DNA from: Lantana camara
Lineage: Eukaryota > Streptophyta > Magnoliopsida > Lamiales > Verbenaceae
Length of the DNA stretch: 64,000 bases
Direction of reading: 5' to 3'
Assembly (NCBI GenBank): GCA_037501455.1
Contig: CM074858.1
Location: forward strand, 34,903,001-34,967,000
Below, in pieces: positions 34,909 through 48,000 of the stretch. Under the pieces are notes generated by a model. That model ran no database searches. It was not told where the DNA came from and saw only the letters and a list, made by a program, of their open reading frames with translations. Both the position numbers and the translations under genes were made by a program. Numbering within the stretch: position 1 is the first letter of the stretch; every line of letters begins with the position of its first letter.

Positions 34909-35424
34909 GCCACCCGATCCTTGAGCTTTCGGCTCGGTACAATTCCTTCCTATGTGTCTGGTGCTCCCACAATTAAAGCATTTACCAAGCTTCTTCCAAC
35001 AATGATCTTCGTCATGGGTGATACTATCATAAAGTTCACATGGTTTGTGCCCTTATGTAGTCGGAGGTGTCTTCTTTCCTTTCCCTTTGTTTCCCATAAA
35101 AGGGCCCCTAGAAGATGGTTGTGGTGACTTAGAGAACGATTGTGGAGTTGTCCTCTTAAATCCCGAACCGGAACCCATAACACCCTTCTTAGTTCCAAGC
35201 CTTTGTTCTTCCGCTTCCACTTTCAAAGCTAACCCGGTAGCATCGGCCCAATTATCAATGTGCACCGGGGCCAAAGATCTTGAAATCTCCCCACGAAGTC
35301 CTTCCACAAATTTCTCACACTTGCGGTCTTCCTCATCGGTAATATGAGGTGCATACGGAGACAATCGGTTGAACTCGGCAATGTACTCGGTCACGGACCT
35401 ATTCCCTTGTTCTAAGTTATGAGA
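34909..35424 (-). pseudogene. gag: gag of gypsy B, 5' part deleted
   Basis: Starts abruptly in the gag core at NLEQGNRSVTEYIAEFNRL and runs through HITDEEDRKCEKFVEGLRGEISRSLAP to a basic Gly/Ser/Pro-rich linker with a stop at 35053. In another frame two zinc-knuckle units lie at about 34930-35045. The second, CFNCGSTRHIGRNC, is complete. The first has Tyr in place of its second Cys. The N-terminal third of gag, leader and 5' LTR are missing. Left of 35424 is gag, right of it is unrelated. Confidence 0.85.
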
Positions 35425-35547
35425 TTCATGGCTCTTGGTGGGGCTGCAAACCAGCACTACCTGAACAAGACAACCATCCGTAGAAGAAGAAAAAATCCTG
35501 GGGTTGGGAAATTTTCACCTACTTGGGATGTGGGTGAAGGGGGGTTT
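35425..35547 (+). mobile_element. Tail of element I internal region with polypurine tract
   Basis: About 120 bp with no similarity to gag of B, ending ggtgaaggggggttt just before the TG of LTR I. The G/A run has the position of a plus-strand polypurine tract, so this is the 3' end of the internal region of a + strand element whose remainder is gone. No domain is recognisable in such a short stretch. Confidence 0.6.
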
Positions 35548-35845
35548 TGTGACGCCCGGAGTTTTCGTCGTTCAAGTAAGCACACCACACGTGTGAGTTT
35601 GAGAGTTAGAATCTATTTTACATGCTTATTTGACCTATATGTCTAAGTGAATATGTGAATTAAATGCTATGTGAGAATTTTAATTTAATTCTTTCATTTC
35701 ATATCATAGTATACACATACTTCATAATTCAAACATTTTATAAACCTATTATAATTATATATATACATATCTCTACTTATATTAAATTTTATGGAATAAG
35801 TGATTATATATATATGCATTCATGCATATTTCATGAAACATGCAT

Positions 35846-35849
<4 letters not shown>

Positions 35850-35900
<51 letters not shown>
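35850..35900 (+). repeat. AT dinucleotide microsatellite in LTR I
   Basis: Uninterrupted (AT)n of about 50 bp. Similar tracts occur at 53326-53369 and 55201-55226 in LTR G. Confidence 0.95.
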
Positions 35901-35902
<2 letters not shown>

Positions 35903-36564
35903 TACACTCATACATTAAACATGCATTATGTATGTATGTAGTATACACACTCTTGCATTTGTATACATATAATATACGTAATATCTTTGCCTTTTAACTT
36001 TATACATATATATGATATATCTATACATATATTACATACATTATATCTTATACTTTAATTGCACAAGAACACACACAAACTCTCTACACAAACACAAACC
36101 CCTTTCTTTTCCATTTTCTTCGCACACACTACATCTTTGATCAAGCAAGAAGAAGGAGAAGGAGAGCATCGTCCTATTTTCAAGACTTCATCATCTCTAT
36201 CGTATCATCATCCTCATGTCTTCCCTTTTCTAATCCAAGGTTGGTATATATTTATTTGAATGTGCGGAACAGTAAGGGTTTGGAGAAGTGAAAGTGTGTT
36301 TATGTTCTTGAGCATGAGTATGTGGATACATATCTGTGTATCCATGAATTTATTGCATGAATACCTTGGTTGTTGGTTTAATAAATAATATGGTATGAAT
36401 CGGGTTTTATATGTTGAGTTTTGATCTATATAGGTGCTCTTATGTGTGATTTAATAAATGTTATAGACATGTTTAGGCTTGCACTTTTATGTTTGATCTT
36501 ATTTTGGTTGGTTGGAATGCATGGAACGAAACCTCCACTGTCATCCCCTGTTTTTCGAGTTTTG

Positions 36565-36774
36565 GTTCCCGGTCGGGAACGTTTTTAGTTCATTTTTTAT
36601 CCCGGCCGGGATCCCCTTAAAAATTTAAATATTTTGCTCTCGTTAAAACTGTCCCGACCGGGACACTTTTCAGTTCAAATTTAGTCCCGGCCGGGAGGGT
36701 GTGGCAGTAGGGTTACAGGACAGGGTGTCCCGGTCGGGACCCCTTTTTGAGTTAAATTTAATCCCGACTGGGAT
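36565..36774 (+). repeat. Six GC-rich palindromes in LTR I
   Basis: gttcccggtcgggaac (36565), atcccggccgggat (36599), gtcccgaccgggac (36651), tcccggccggga (36685), gtcccggtcgggac (36727), atcccgactgggat (36761). All share a tcccg, 2 bases, cggga core in otherwise AT-rich DNA, with spacing of about 34-52 bp. Confidence 0.9.
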
Positions 36775-37699
36775 GGGGCCCTGGAAGTTCATTTTGTGCA
36801 TTTTATGCAATTATTTATATCTTTTGTTCATTTACCCTCGATCCATGACTTCTTGTGAATTAATTAGGAATTATCCACAATTGCATTGATTTTAACATCT
36901 CATGACATGAATCCATATGTCGTTCGTCCATTAATTGGTTCATATGTCTAGAGTCTCATGTACACTCGTGTTTCTTACACAGAGCTCGATCCGGTTGTGG
37001 AGGAGCAAGATCCTTAGGCTTTTTCTTCTTCCATTCTCTTGTCAAGGTGAGGTTTTCATTGTAGTTAACTAGAACCCTAATATCTTGTGTGCCTACCTAA
37101 GACAAAATGTTTAAGTATATGTATACTTCGAAAAATGATTTAAGTATGAAAGATTTTCAAATGTTTTCATGAAAATGTTTTGGCGAGAATCATACACATG
37201 TTATTGGGCCCCAGGGAATTGTGTGAATGGAGACCGGTACGGCATCGGGCCATCGGATAAGCCATTGTATATAGTACCCTTTGAAAATTTCTCACGCTAC
37301 CTTGTAGTGTGGAAGGTGAAATATTCTTGAGTCGATGGTTAACCCATCGAAGGAGCGGTTAGGAGTCATGATCCCCCATCTCGATATTGTATCATGAGGT
37401 GGTTTGGGCCGTGCAAACCCTTCCACCGCCCCGGAGGAAGAAGGATGGAAAATTATGATTATTTCTCATGAATATGATTATGGTTATGATATGATTATGA
37501 TTATGCTTGCATGAATGCCTAATTAGGTTTTATGCACACTATGGGAGTAAAGTTGGAGATTGCCCACTCGTCGGGCCACAAAATGTTATGATTTGTCAAG
37601 TAATAATGTGATATTTGTAATTCCGAGCAATGCTTTGTTAAACTTCCCACTTAGGTTATTCTAAAACCTTACTCGGAGTTGTGGCTTGCATGTGCATGC

Positions 37700-40600
37700 T
37701 GTAACACCCCCACCCGTACTGGAACAAGAGGAGAGCGGCGTCTCAACCCCCGCACTGAAGCACCTCTCAAGTAATGGTGTGGGCCATCACTCAAGAAATA
37801 CTCCAGCGAACGGCTGTCTATCTCAGAACTATACATGTACAACGATGTGGCTATGCAACGAAAAATCAGAGTATTTTAAAACTTTTCAAAACATGTGCGT
37901 GATGGCATGTAACAAGCAAGAACATATCGATCGTGTAAGAGAGACTCGGCATATCAGAACATGTAACATATTCACAAATAAGTACCGATATAGCAGAGTT
38001 CAAAATATCGGTAGCAGAGTAACAGAAAGAGTATAACAAAAATACTCAAGTATTCAGAAACATAAAGTAATGCAGCCATAAAACATATGCAGGACACAAA
38101 AGAGAAAGTAATACTAAGTCCTGACTGAAACAAAAATGACAATCTAGAGCTTCGAGATACCTCTAGACTGCGGCTGCAAGACCTGAAACCACGAGGCAAG
38201 AAAACGGGAGAGGTATTAGTCAAAAGGACTAAATGAGGGAATACTTAAAAGAAAGTACTGAGTGATAAAGAATTTGAAGTAAAGTTCAGAACTGTTAAAT
38301 GCAATGCTTTAAAGAAGAACTTGAAACAAGTTCGATTGATAAAACTATTTGAATGCAATGCTGTAAAAGTATACGAGTTTCAAAACTCTTTTCATGAATG
38401 CTATCACACGCGCACACATATGCTGTAGGCGGTTCATAGTTCTTTCATTAAATGGGATACGGGTAAAGTGAACTTTTCCAAATATGAACCATCCTTTATG
38501 AAACAGAATTTTGCCCGCAAGCTAGGCTTCTCCATCCTTACTCCAGAAAACATGATTTTGTAGAGTATCGGACCGAGGTCAACAATAACTCCACACACAG
38601 TAGAGTATCAGACCAAGGTCAACAATACCCCACTAACACATAAAAACATGCACCATCCTCCACCGGTTGTCACTTCGGCTAGCTAGCTTTAGGCAACCTG
38701 TAAACATGTAATGGGAACAGATTTGTTGTCCATTCCCAGACAGATTGTCCTGACTTAACAAACGTCCTGTTAAAAGTCGGTGTCAATTGTCTAGTTGTGG
38801 CGGCCGGTATTGGTGATGTCGTTGGCGCACACCTCCCGAACATCACCTCCACACACAACTGTCGGGCCCAAACTGTAAACTGTATGCTTGCATTTCAAGA
38901 TTAGCAGTGAGCAGAGTACCACTCCAGTATGCTAACTATAACATGTGAAACTGTAACTGTAACATATGATGTTGTCTGTAAAACATATGATTCTGTCTGT
39001 AAAACATATGATTCTGTCTGAAAAACATGTGAAATTGTTCTTTGAAAACATATGCAGAACATGTAACTATCTATGAACAAGAATGCCGGACTTTGGAAAA
39101 CATGTGTTGTAGATCAAGGTATACTATTAAAGTATAAATAATCCTTTCAAAAGAATGTCCCGATAAAAGGGATAGTTCAAAACGAGTTTTAGCTTTGAAT
39201 TTCAAAACATATGATACGATAGTATAATCGTGGTTCCAGTTGGAAAACATTTATAACTTCACCTCACCTAATAGTAACAAAAGGTAGGTAGACAGATTAT
39301 GCGGTGCCCTGGGGATCTCAGTGCTCAACTTTAACTCCTGTAGGTGGTGTACTAGAGTGAGCTTAAGAACTAAGACCCACTACTAACCAAGATGCATATG
39401 AAATGCATGAAACAATGAACAAGGAACATGTAAAGAGCAGGTAACACAAGAGATTAATACCATTTAAGGTATTCAAGAAAGGTAACACACAAATTAAAGG
39501 AATACGTTAAAGTGAGTTACTCACAACGTGAGACTATGATCTTACTATAACCGAGTAAGCTTTAGTCAAATTATGAATCCTATCGCAAACCTTAAGTTAT
39601 AAAAGAAGTCCACGAAAGAAAACTCATTTTGAAAACACATTTTAGACCCTGGATATAGAAACCCTAGGTTCAAATGTCTATTAGGAAAGCACAAGTTTTA
39701 TTTCATTTTTACCATTCAAAAGCACTATTCAAAAGTACTATTCAAGATTACTATTCATAATTACTATTCACATGTTACTATTCACATGTCGGGTCAAAGG
39801 GTCGGGTCAAACCCTTACTATACACACACACCCACACACACGGTACACACACACACCATGCACGAACACACACACACACACGGCATGCACACACACACAC
39901 AACCTAATTAAATTATGATCTTGATTATAACCTATAGCTTCAAGTTCATGTTAATATAATCAAGTGTGATCTAGGTTAAAGGTATAACCTATGGTTAAGA
40001 GATCCAATTAAGGCATAAGATCAAGTTATGAAACTATATTCTATCTTAGGTTATAACATGTGACATTATTAAAGTGTATAACATATGATCAAGGCTTTAA
40101 TCCATTAATCCATATCATATCATAAGCTCAATTCATAATTCAAGAATCATATAACAATGTGACAACATGTCACAACATATATCATATCATATCATATCAT
40201 ATATCATGAAGCTTTAGGCATGTAACATGTAACAATTAAATTCCAATATCAACATGTAACAAGTTGTGACATAATTAATTGTAAATCACTATTCCATTAG
40301 CTAGCATGCATGAACATAATTCAAATTCCATAATCATGCATCAATTCTCATAATATAACAATCATATCACATTATCATAGCATATACTAGAGCAATTCAG
40401 AACATATTCAAGCATATACTAAACAATTAAAACATATAAACATACATTCAAACATATCATGAAAACTATATAATAAATGCATAAAATAAAATCCTATATG
40501 GCTTAGGGAAGACCCTAAGACCCAACCTAAACATAATATAAACATACCATAACATAAAAACATAAACTAAACTAAAACATAATATAAACTAAAGCATAAA

Positions 40601-41792
40601 AATAAAACAACTAACCTAGACACAAAAGGGGGGAGACGGCAAGAGGGGGAGAGGGAGAGAAGAAAGCGTGTTGTTAACACAACATTTGAGCAAGGATTCA
40701 AATGCCATGAGAGGGGTATTTATAGGTGTTGGGAAGCCCCTCACGTTGGAAATAAACTTGAGGTACGGGTATGAGAGCAAAAGTGTATAGCTTCTCTTGG
40801 AAGCTTCATCAATCATGAACCAAATTTGGGACTGCTGGGGGTATTTCAGTAATTTCGTGGCCAAGACTCGAGGATAAGTGGCTGGAAGTATAACCATTCC
40901 GTCCGGGCAAAAATTAGCTTCGAAACGCATATTCATTCGTCGAAATGGGATTTACCCTTTGAAAGATACATTAGTTTTAGTGAATAAAAGTTTCAAGCTC
41001 GAAGCTCAACACGAGTGAAAAACGACTTTCTAGAATGATTTTCGAGTCCGGATTGTTTCCAAAATTCAAGAAATAAATCGAGAAGCATTTTGAATCCAAT
41101 ATCGACTATAAAACGTTTTACCGTTAAAAAGTTGAAAACGTAGAATGAATAGTGAATCCTCACGTACGAACGTACGCTTCAAAATTTCAAGCTAGGGTTT
41201 GAATCAAGAGTTGTAAAACATTTCAAAAATCTTGAAATAGCTCAAGTAGTACAAATCCGAAGAGAAAACATTTTCCGAATGAAAACCGTTCGTAGAAGAA
41301 ATAGTGAACTAGGGTTTTCGTAAACATTTTCAATAAAACCAATGCTCAAAATAGATTTCCAAGTCAAGAATGATTTCAAAAGACTCGTCTCGACTCAAGG
41401 ATCGATTCGACTGTAAACTTGGGTAGGAAAGGTATCAGAATCAAAAGCTCATTTTCAGATGAATAGTAACTTTAGTCGGTAAGTTCCAAAAGTACCCTTA
41501 TGGTTCAAGAAAGACTCTCTGAGCTCGGGAAACAAGTTCAAACGATAGGGAAACATGTGTGGTGAACCTATAGGGTTCGAGTAACAATATTAACAAGGTA
41601 GGCTCGGGTTATGAATAGTAAACTGTCAAAGGTCAAGAATTCCCCCTTAAAACATGTCAGATCATATACGAGCACAAAGTTCATGTAAGAATGCAATGCA
41701 TGGTGATTCAAAAAGTTGGATCACGGTCTATAAATGCTTTACCAATGCCTTAACTTACTATTTTCATCCAGGCCCTGTTTTGGGCTGTTACA
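37700..41792 (-). repeat. Solo LTR C (4093 bp), target duplication catgc
   Basis: Begins tgtaacacccccaccc and ends ttgggctgttaca on the + strand, flanked by catgc (37695-37699 and 41793-41797). Orientation is minus: the reverse complement ends with a gtgcgggggt block then gggggtgttaca, as other gypsy LTRs here do. On the minus strand tataaatacccc (about 40715-40726) is a good TATA box. It includes CA-rich microsatellite DNA at about 39822-39900. No internal coding region is present, so it is a product of recombination between two LTRs. Open frames (for example 40616-40936) show no domain. Confidence 0.88.
39822..39900 (+). repeat. CA-rich microsatellite in solo LTR C
   Basis: Several interrupted (CA)n runs separated by cggta, ccatgcacga and cggcatg. 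Confidence 0.9.
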
Positions 41793-42259
41793 CATGCGCT
41801 ATATTTATTACGCCCCTTACTGAGTCTTGGACTGACACCCCACGTTGTTTTCTTAGTCTTTTGTAGGTTGTGCTAGGTGGGGAATAAGGTCTTGTGGAGT
41901 CTTTATTTTGGTCCTAGCATGTTTTTCCTTTCTAGCATTTCATATGTAGATACTTTGGATGTGTAGTAATCTATTTTGGCTATGTATAATCTATTTTGGA
42001 GACTACTTGTAAATATTTGGTGGCCGTGTTGGTCTTGGATTGTATTACTTGACCACTATGTATATAATGTCTTTATGCTTCCACTTTATTACTTTTGCAT
42101 CGTTTTATAATTTGGTTTAAGGGTTAGCCCCGCTTAGCCAGGTTTATTTTATCTTGTCACCCGTTTGCAATGTGTTTGGTTCATGTATGAACTTCTATTT
42201 CATGCTTGGATCGGACAAATGGTGCGGGGGAGGTGGCGTCTGTCGATGCGGGTGCTACA

Positions 42260-43870
42260 GGTTTCGGGGGAGAGGGTGAGGGTACGTTTTGGGGTTTTAA
42301 CGGCTGGGCTAGGAATGTATATTGGGGGACTGAGCTTAGCTTTGAACTTTCTGATAGGGGATTTGGGGTTCAACGGAGAAGGTGGCTCAGGTTTACTTGC
42401 AAGAGTGATCAACTGTGCAAGAACAGAAGTAGGCGTGATGGACTGTTCTAGAGAATTGGGAGAAAATGGGATTTTAGAGCTTTGAACTTCAAAAGACGAG
42501 AGAGAGTATTTCAAATGATAGTTTGTTTCGGGAGTAAAATTGGGCTTTTTAGAGGATTGTGATAAGGGGCTTTTGCTAGAGGGTTCACGGGCCAGTCCGC
42601 GATTCAGCTTATTATGGGGGGATATTCTTCTTCTTGCCAATATTTGGCTCAGGTTTGATAACTGGGCTGGGGTTAGCTAATTTAGCAGCTGGGTTAGTAG
42701 GCTTGAAAGTAGATTGGGTTGCGACAAGGATAGAATCATCAGGGGGTGTTGGCCCATTAATGTGGGTCTTGGAGTTATGGGTATCTTAGCGGGAAGTAAA
42801 GATGTTTTAAGACTCTTAAGGCGGGAAAGACTCTGTGAGGTGAGGGGAGGATCGTTAAACCTGAAGGACTGTGTTAGGGGAATTTCCGAAAAAGGGGGGT
42901 TTGTTGAGACGGTAGGTGTACGGTAATCAGGGATAGGGATGGGTTCTTTCATGAGAATATCGGATGTTGAGTGCTGAATTTTCTGATTAGCTTTAGGGTA
43001 AGGGTCTTCCGTAGGCCTATGATGGGGAAAGTTCTGGCCCACAAAATGAGGTTTCGCTCTTGCCGCGGAGGAGGTTTCGACAAGCATAGTTTTCAGCGAC
43101 GATTCCCTGAGCCAAGCTCCAAACAGGAAATTAGGACTTGGGTCAGCGAAGTTCTCTTCAAAACGGGAGCCACACATCTTCTCTATATGGTCACACAGGA
43201 CACAAAGATAGCAAAAGTTAGGGAGACGCTCGAAGGTGAAGGTTACCAGAATTGTTTTACCATCCGAGCTCTGGATGTTGAGGCAACTAGGTAAGGGTTT
43301 GCTCATGGAGGTTTTTACTCTGACTCTAAGGCTATCCGTTCTTTTGTTTCCTCTATTATCGAAATCAACATCTGAAAAGCGGCCCACTTTGTTTCCAATA
43401 AATTCTGACATACTTCTTGTGAGCTTGCTAAAGGGGAGGCCATTTATATGCATAAAAAAAGGATATCAATCCAGGTCGGCCATTAATGGATCTTCATCTT
43501 CACCTATCTCATTAAGAATCATAAGAGATTTGTCAAAGTGCCATGGTGCCCCTTCCAATGCACGTCTACGGTCCAGAGTATGATTGAAGATCATAAGAAA
43601 TTTTTTGTCCCCTGTTCTAGAGATTTCCATGCCCTTTACAGGATTAATGGCTTTCATAATGGTTTGCTTCATCGCTTCGAAGTTAACCATGCGTCTAGTA
43701 AACACTTTTCCAACAAGGCATAGCTTAACATTGCTACTGGAGTCTTTCCAAGCACTTTCGGGAATGGCCACCATTGACTCCTCTTCATCTGTCAGAGACA
43801 AAGCTGTATTCAACCAAGGAATTTCATTATCCATCGAACTCAGATATGAATGGTAAGAGGTCATTTGCAA
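42260..43870 (-). pseudogene. LINE ORF1: DUF4283 and CCHC zinc finger
   Basis: RNA-binding ORF1 protein of plant L1 LINEs. One frame from ATG 43870 leftward, with two in-frame stops (TGA at 43466, TAG at 42677). Residues about 33-134 form a DUF4283-type domain (AWKDSSSNVKLCLVGKVFTRR, MIFNHTLDRRRALEGAPWHFDKSLMIL). After the stop come IGNKVGRFSDVDFDNRG, VRVKTSMSKPL and the zinc finger CYLCVLCDHIEKMC (CX2CX4HX4C). The C-terminal part is Pro/Ser-rich and low in structure, as usual. At 42260 the frame runs into LTR I. The first stop replaces a Trp codon by a single change. Confidence 0.9.
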
Positions 43871-44160
43871 GGCGGAGCTGGAAAAAGTGAGGATGGCTGG
43901 ACTGTCCTGCGGTTTCGAAACAAGAACCTACAAAATGGGAAGGAAACACACGTAAGAGAACAGAGTACAAAGAGCAGCAAGAAAAGGGACAGAGAGAGTG
44001 GAAAGAGACGGGGGTGGATCAGCGATGATAGAATGGAGTGGCGGCACTTCGTCGGATGTTGAGCGGAGCTAGGTGTAGGAGGATCCAAGAGTGAAGAGAA
44101 CTAGTAAGCAAACTCTCATAGCGAGACACCAAACCTCCCATAGAGAGAGAAAGGAAATCA
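42260..44160 (-). mobile_element. Truncated plant L1-type LINE
   Basis: The minus strand holds a 5' untranslated part (about 44160-43871) and most of ORF1, cut at 42260 by LTR I. The reverse transcriptase ORF2 and the poly-A tail are absent. The 5' limit is approximate: to the right the DNA turns into AT-rich sequence with no LINE-like content. Confidence 0.8.
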
Positions 44161-44958
44161 AGAGAATGAATTATTAGACAACACATTTTTTAATCCACAT
44201 CTTAGACTTATTTGATGTTTCAAGATTTAACTTTTTACTTTTCCATTTAGTAAAGAATTTTGTTGAATTTAATATGGTTTCTTTTTTCCACAAAAATTAA
44301 ATGTTTTTTTTTCTTTTTTCTAAATTGGTTAAATTTATTATTTATTTTTATTTATATAGTTGAACCGATTGACCATAATAATTTTATTGGATCTCAACTC
44401 TATTTCTCTAAATTTTGAGTTTTCCTTTATTAATTCTCTAACTTATTCAAGAATTTCATTTAATCATCATAGCAATTTCTCTTTATTTATTAAATTGAGA
44501 TTTATCAATTCAATTCTTTTTTTCTTTATAAATGTCATTCTTATTAATCGTTTCTTTTGAGATTTTTTTTTCTCATTATCAACAATATTTCTATAATATA
44601 TATGTCCATTTAATTTCAAGCATTTTTTTTTTTTTTTGCTGCAATATATTTTTTTCATAATTTATGGTTAGATTTATATATTGGTATGTCCAATTTTTTT
44701 TATTTACCATTATCATATATGTGGTTTTTTCTCTTTTTTGACATGTTTTTATTATTACTTTTTTTACTTTTACTTATTATTATTTTATCTTCAAAACTCT
44801 TATTAATTTTTGTATACTTTTTTGTTGAATTAGTTTAAAGAATTTTAATATGTTGATTCTAATAGCTATAGTTTTTCCACGTCTGCCAACTTATTAAGTT
44901 GATTGTTAATATTTTTTTCACTCAAATAATAGTTTGTCTACTTTATTAAGTATATATA
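44161..44958 (+). other. AT-rich spacer without identified feature
   Basis: Strongly AT-rich, many T runs, no domain in any frame, no clear inverted or direct repeat. It continues at 49904 on the other side of element F1. Confidence 0.6.
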
Positions 44959-45081
44959 TGATGGGACCAAAACACACAGGGCCCACGTTCTGAAACGTAG
45001 CACCATCAACGACGGACACGTGGCCACCTGGTCCCCAGCAAGCCACCCTCGAGCGCCTTTACTCCCCAGTGGCGCGCTCGG

Positions 45082-48000
45082 TGTGATGTCCTGTATTCTC
45101 GAAGGGCGTCCTGACGACATTAACAAGTAAGTCTCTACACTTGTGTGTGTTTAATTTAAGAGTTCTTGAATTATGTGATTTAATGTAAATTCAATTTAAT
45201 ATGTGTTCATTCGAATTATTCTAAGATTAATTATCAACTTGATTAATTACATGCATATTTAACCCTAACTGTCTAATTTGATTTAATTCAAATTTATTCC
45301 ATGAAATAATTGTCAAGTTGATTTTAAATCCATCATGTTACTTAACTTGTTTAATTTCGGTTTACTTGAATTACTTGAGATTAATTGTCAATCATGTGTT
45401 TACGAAATGTCGTTAAATTGTACGAAAGGTTTCTAAAATTAAATTGAATTAAACTCTAATTGGTAAATCTATCTCTTTCATTTTAATTTGTAAAATTAAT
45501 TCGGAGCTTGAATGTTTATGCGTAACTTTACCAATTTTATTTACGATTATTTGTACGCCCTATTACTTGCTACGCGATAAGGATACCCGGTTGTATATAG
45601 CTTGTGCACAAGACACATTTCTCTCAATCTCTTTTCTCTCTCTCTCTCTCTCCTCTCCCACTCTCTCTCTCCCGCGGGTACTAGGCGCGGCTTCGGTTAC
45701 GAGCCCATAACTCGATCGTTTCTCGACGGAATTCAACAAACGAATAGTCCATTTCGATTATCTCAGCGAGACCGATGCAAGAGTACCAATTTTACGGCCT
45801 AACGATGAACGGTGGTGGAGTTATGGCCGGATTTCAGTAGCAGCAGCGGAGCTGTCAGACCGCCGCCACTTCGCCGGCGTTTCGCGGCGTTTTCCGGCCA
45901 CTTCCTTAGTACACGCGCCGAAGACCCAGCAAGAGGACTTCCCGGCGTAGAGGTTGACGTCGGCGGCGCGGCCATCGGAGCAGAGACGGTGTCGCACGCG
46001 CCGCCCAAAGCTCGCGGCGGCGGCGTGAGTTACTGTAGCGGTGGCGGCAGAAACTTCGGTGGCCAACGGGGGCCTTTTCCGGCCATGTTTTGGCCTCGGG
46101 CTCTTCACAAAAGTTGTTCGGAACGACGAGAACTAGTGGCTTTGATCAGGCGACTCCAGATTCTGTTGTTTGGCGGCGGATCGCGGCGGCAAAGTGGCGG
46201 TGCAACGGCGGCGCTAGCTCCGAGGATTTTTCCGGTGAGCTACCTTAGGGCTTTCGAAGAGCTCGTCATGGGTAAGACAATGGCTTTTACGGATTGCATT
46301 TTGGTTCACCAGTTTGGAAGTAATTTGAGTTTGAAGATTTAGGGTTTTCGTGCTCTTAGATTTCAGATCTAGGACAATCGGCTTGGAATTTCCAGAAATT
46401 GATTGAGGATTCGGAATGGGCACGAAGTTTTCATTCAGGACTGATTTTTTGGGATTTTTCTGGCGACCTTCGGCGGCGGTCCGGCCAAATTCCGGCAGCT
46501 ACAGTGGTGGCGTTTCGGCGTCCTGTCAGAATGTTCGTCTCGTAGTGGTGAGTTCAACGCCACTTTTCGTTCGTTAATCGGACACTCGATCTATTTATTA
46601 CGAATTATTTTGCGTAATTGTGATTATTTGAATTAATTGTTTTAAGGGCAAATAAATTGGTTATTGTTGGTTTGTTGATCGAGATGTATTCCAATCGTAT
46701 ACGAAAATATGTATTGAATGAATTGTAATATGCATGAATGTTTCGATTTACAATTTGAATCCCGATGTGATGAATTTACGCTATTTGTTAAGTACGAAGG
46801 GGTGTTAGTGTAATATCTAGAAACTAATCTTTTATGTGAACTAAATGAACTTGAATGATATTTTAGAAGAACGAACATGTTGTGATTTCTCTATATGGAT
46901 TTGAGACGTTCTCAATGTTATGTTTGTTGTAAATTGTGTTTCCAATATTAAATTGAGATACATGAAAGATGCTTGAACAATTTGAGACTTTATGCATGAT
47001 AGGAGTTAGAATTGTAATATCTTGATTTACTCTTACTATTCGAAAATGGTATATTATGAATTACGATAAATTGATAATTATCATGCTTGTAAGTAATTAA
47101 TTCCTAGTTGAATAATTGTATAAACACTTTAAACGAACAATTATGCATAGTAATCAACTAAGGAGATGTATGTGTAATAATTCTAAACTTTTATAAATAA
47201 CTTAGGGGATGCAAGTGTAATATTTATGAAACTATGAATGTGACTTGAGCTTGTGTACCACACATGTTGTGAAGTTGTAAGGTATTATCTTAAGTGAATT
47301 AAATGCACTCTTTATTTGTATCAAGCATGCCATCTACGTACAACAACCTTGTATGTTTATATGATCAAGTTGCTCTTACTTATGCACTTTATAACTCGTC
47401 ATGAACTTGATGCTTAATTATAATATTATAATTGAACTCTATGACATTGGATGATTTAATATGCATTTTGTGAATACATTGACTTCTTAAATTGATCTTG
47501 CATCTTTGGATATGGAATTGCGTGATGGTTGCTTGTAAATACAATCTTTGTTGAGCATTGATATGCCTTGAATGACCACGACACCTTATCCAAGCACAAC
47601 ATGAACACTTATGCATAACCACGATCATGTTGAGCAACGCCGTGCATCTTGTTTGGTTCATATAGAGTCTAAGTCTGGGCTTCTGTATGTCTTGTCACAA
47701 AGTTTGGTGGTGCCGGTGGGCCAAAGGTTTAGAGTGTTTGGCCCTTCACACTCTCAGACTCTACTTTCACGAGGTGAGGTTTAGGATTTTGTATAGTTAT
47801 GCGACCTATGGCCTTTATATGCTGATTTCTACCCTTGCATGCGAGTATATCTTATTATAAATACATACGTGTTGGATATGATATGTTTATGCGCTTTTGC
47901 GTGCGTCCTGCGTGTGTGGGAGCCTTCGTGGCTTAAATTCTACAGCGTAGGAATATGTATAAGAACTAGTTTTTGAGGCATATGTAAGCTATTTTGGAAA

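Larger units (their letters stand above)
9631..35424 (-). mobile_element. Gypsy element B (minus strand), split by copia H, 5' end lost
   Basis: A second chromodomain gypsy element. On the minus strand the order from right to left is gag (starting inside the gene at 35424), zinc knuckles, protease, RT, [copia H], RNase H, integrase, chromodomain-like tail, polypurine tract, 3' LTR. The 5' LTR, primer site and N-terminal gag are absent. It inserted in the 3' LTR of A. Most domains are better preserved than in A (intact DPGA, IDDIL and RNase H motifs), with fewer stops, so it is probably younger, consistent with its position in the stack. Confidence 0.9.
35548..42259 (+). repeat. LTR I (gypsy type, probably a 3' LTR), split by solo LTR C
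   Basis: Starts tgtgacgcccgg and ends gcgggtgctaca; without C it is about 2.6 kb. It contains an AT microsatellite (35850-35900), a six-unit dyad array (36565-36774), the module gagaccggtacggcat near 37232, and near its end gggttagccccgcttagcc and ggtgcgggggaggtgg, as in A, D and G. The base run after it is ggttt; the left partner of a target duplication has been lost. It abuts LINE ORF1 sequence, so I appears to have inserted in the LINE. Confidence 0.82.

Noticed and set aside
37972..38223. 83-codon minus-strand frame, hydrophobic C-terminus
   Set aside because: Inside solo LTR C; could look like a membrane peptide but has no other support.
40616..40936. 106-codon minus-strand frame ending in a Leu/Pro/Ser-rich stretch
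   Set aside because: Lies within solo LTR C downstream of its TATA box; no known domain. At most a short frame in an LTR transcript.
45812..46342. 176-codon frame in the GC-rich part of solo LTR E
   Set aside because: Overlaps open frames on the other strand; low-complexity Gly/Arg/Ala composition; inside an LTR with clear boundaries.
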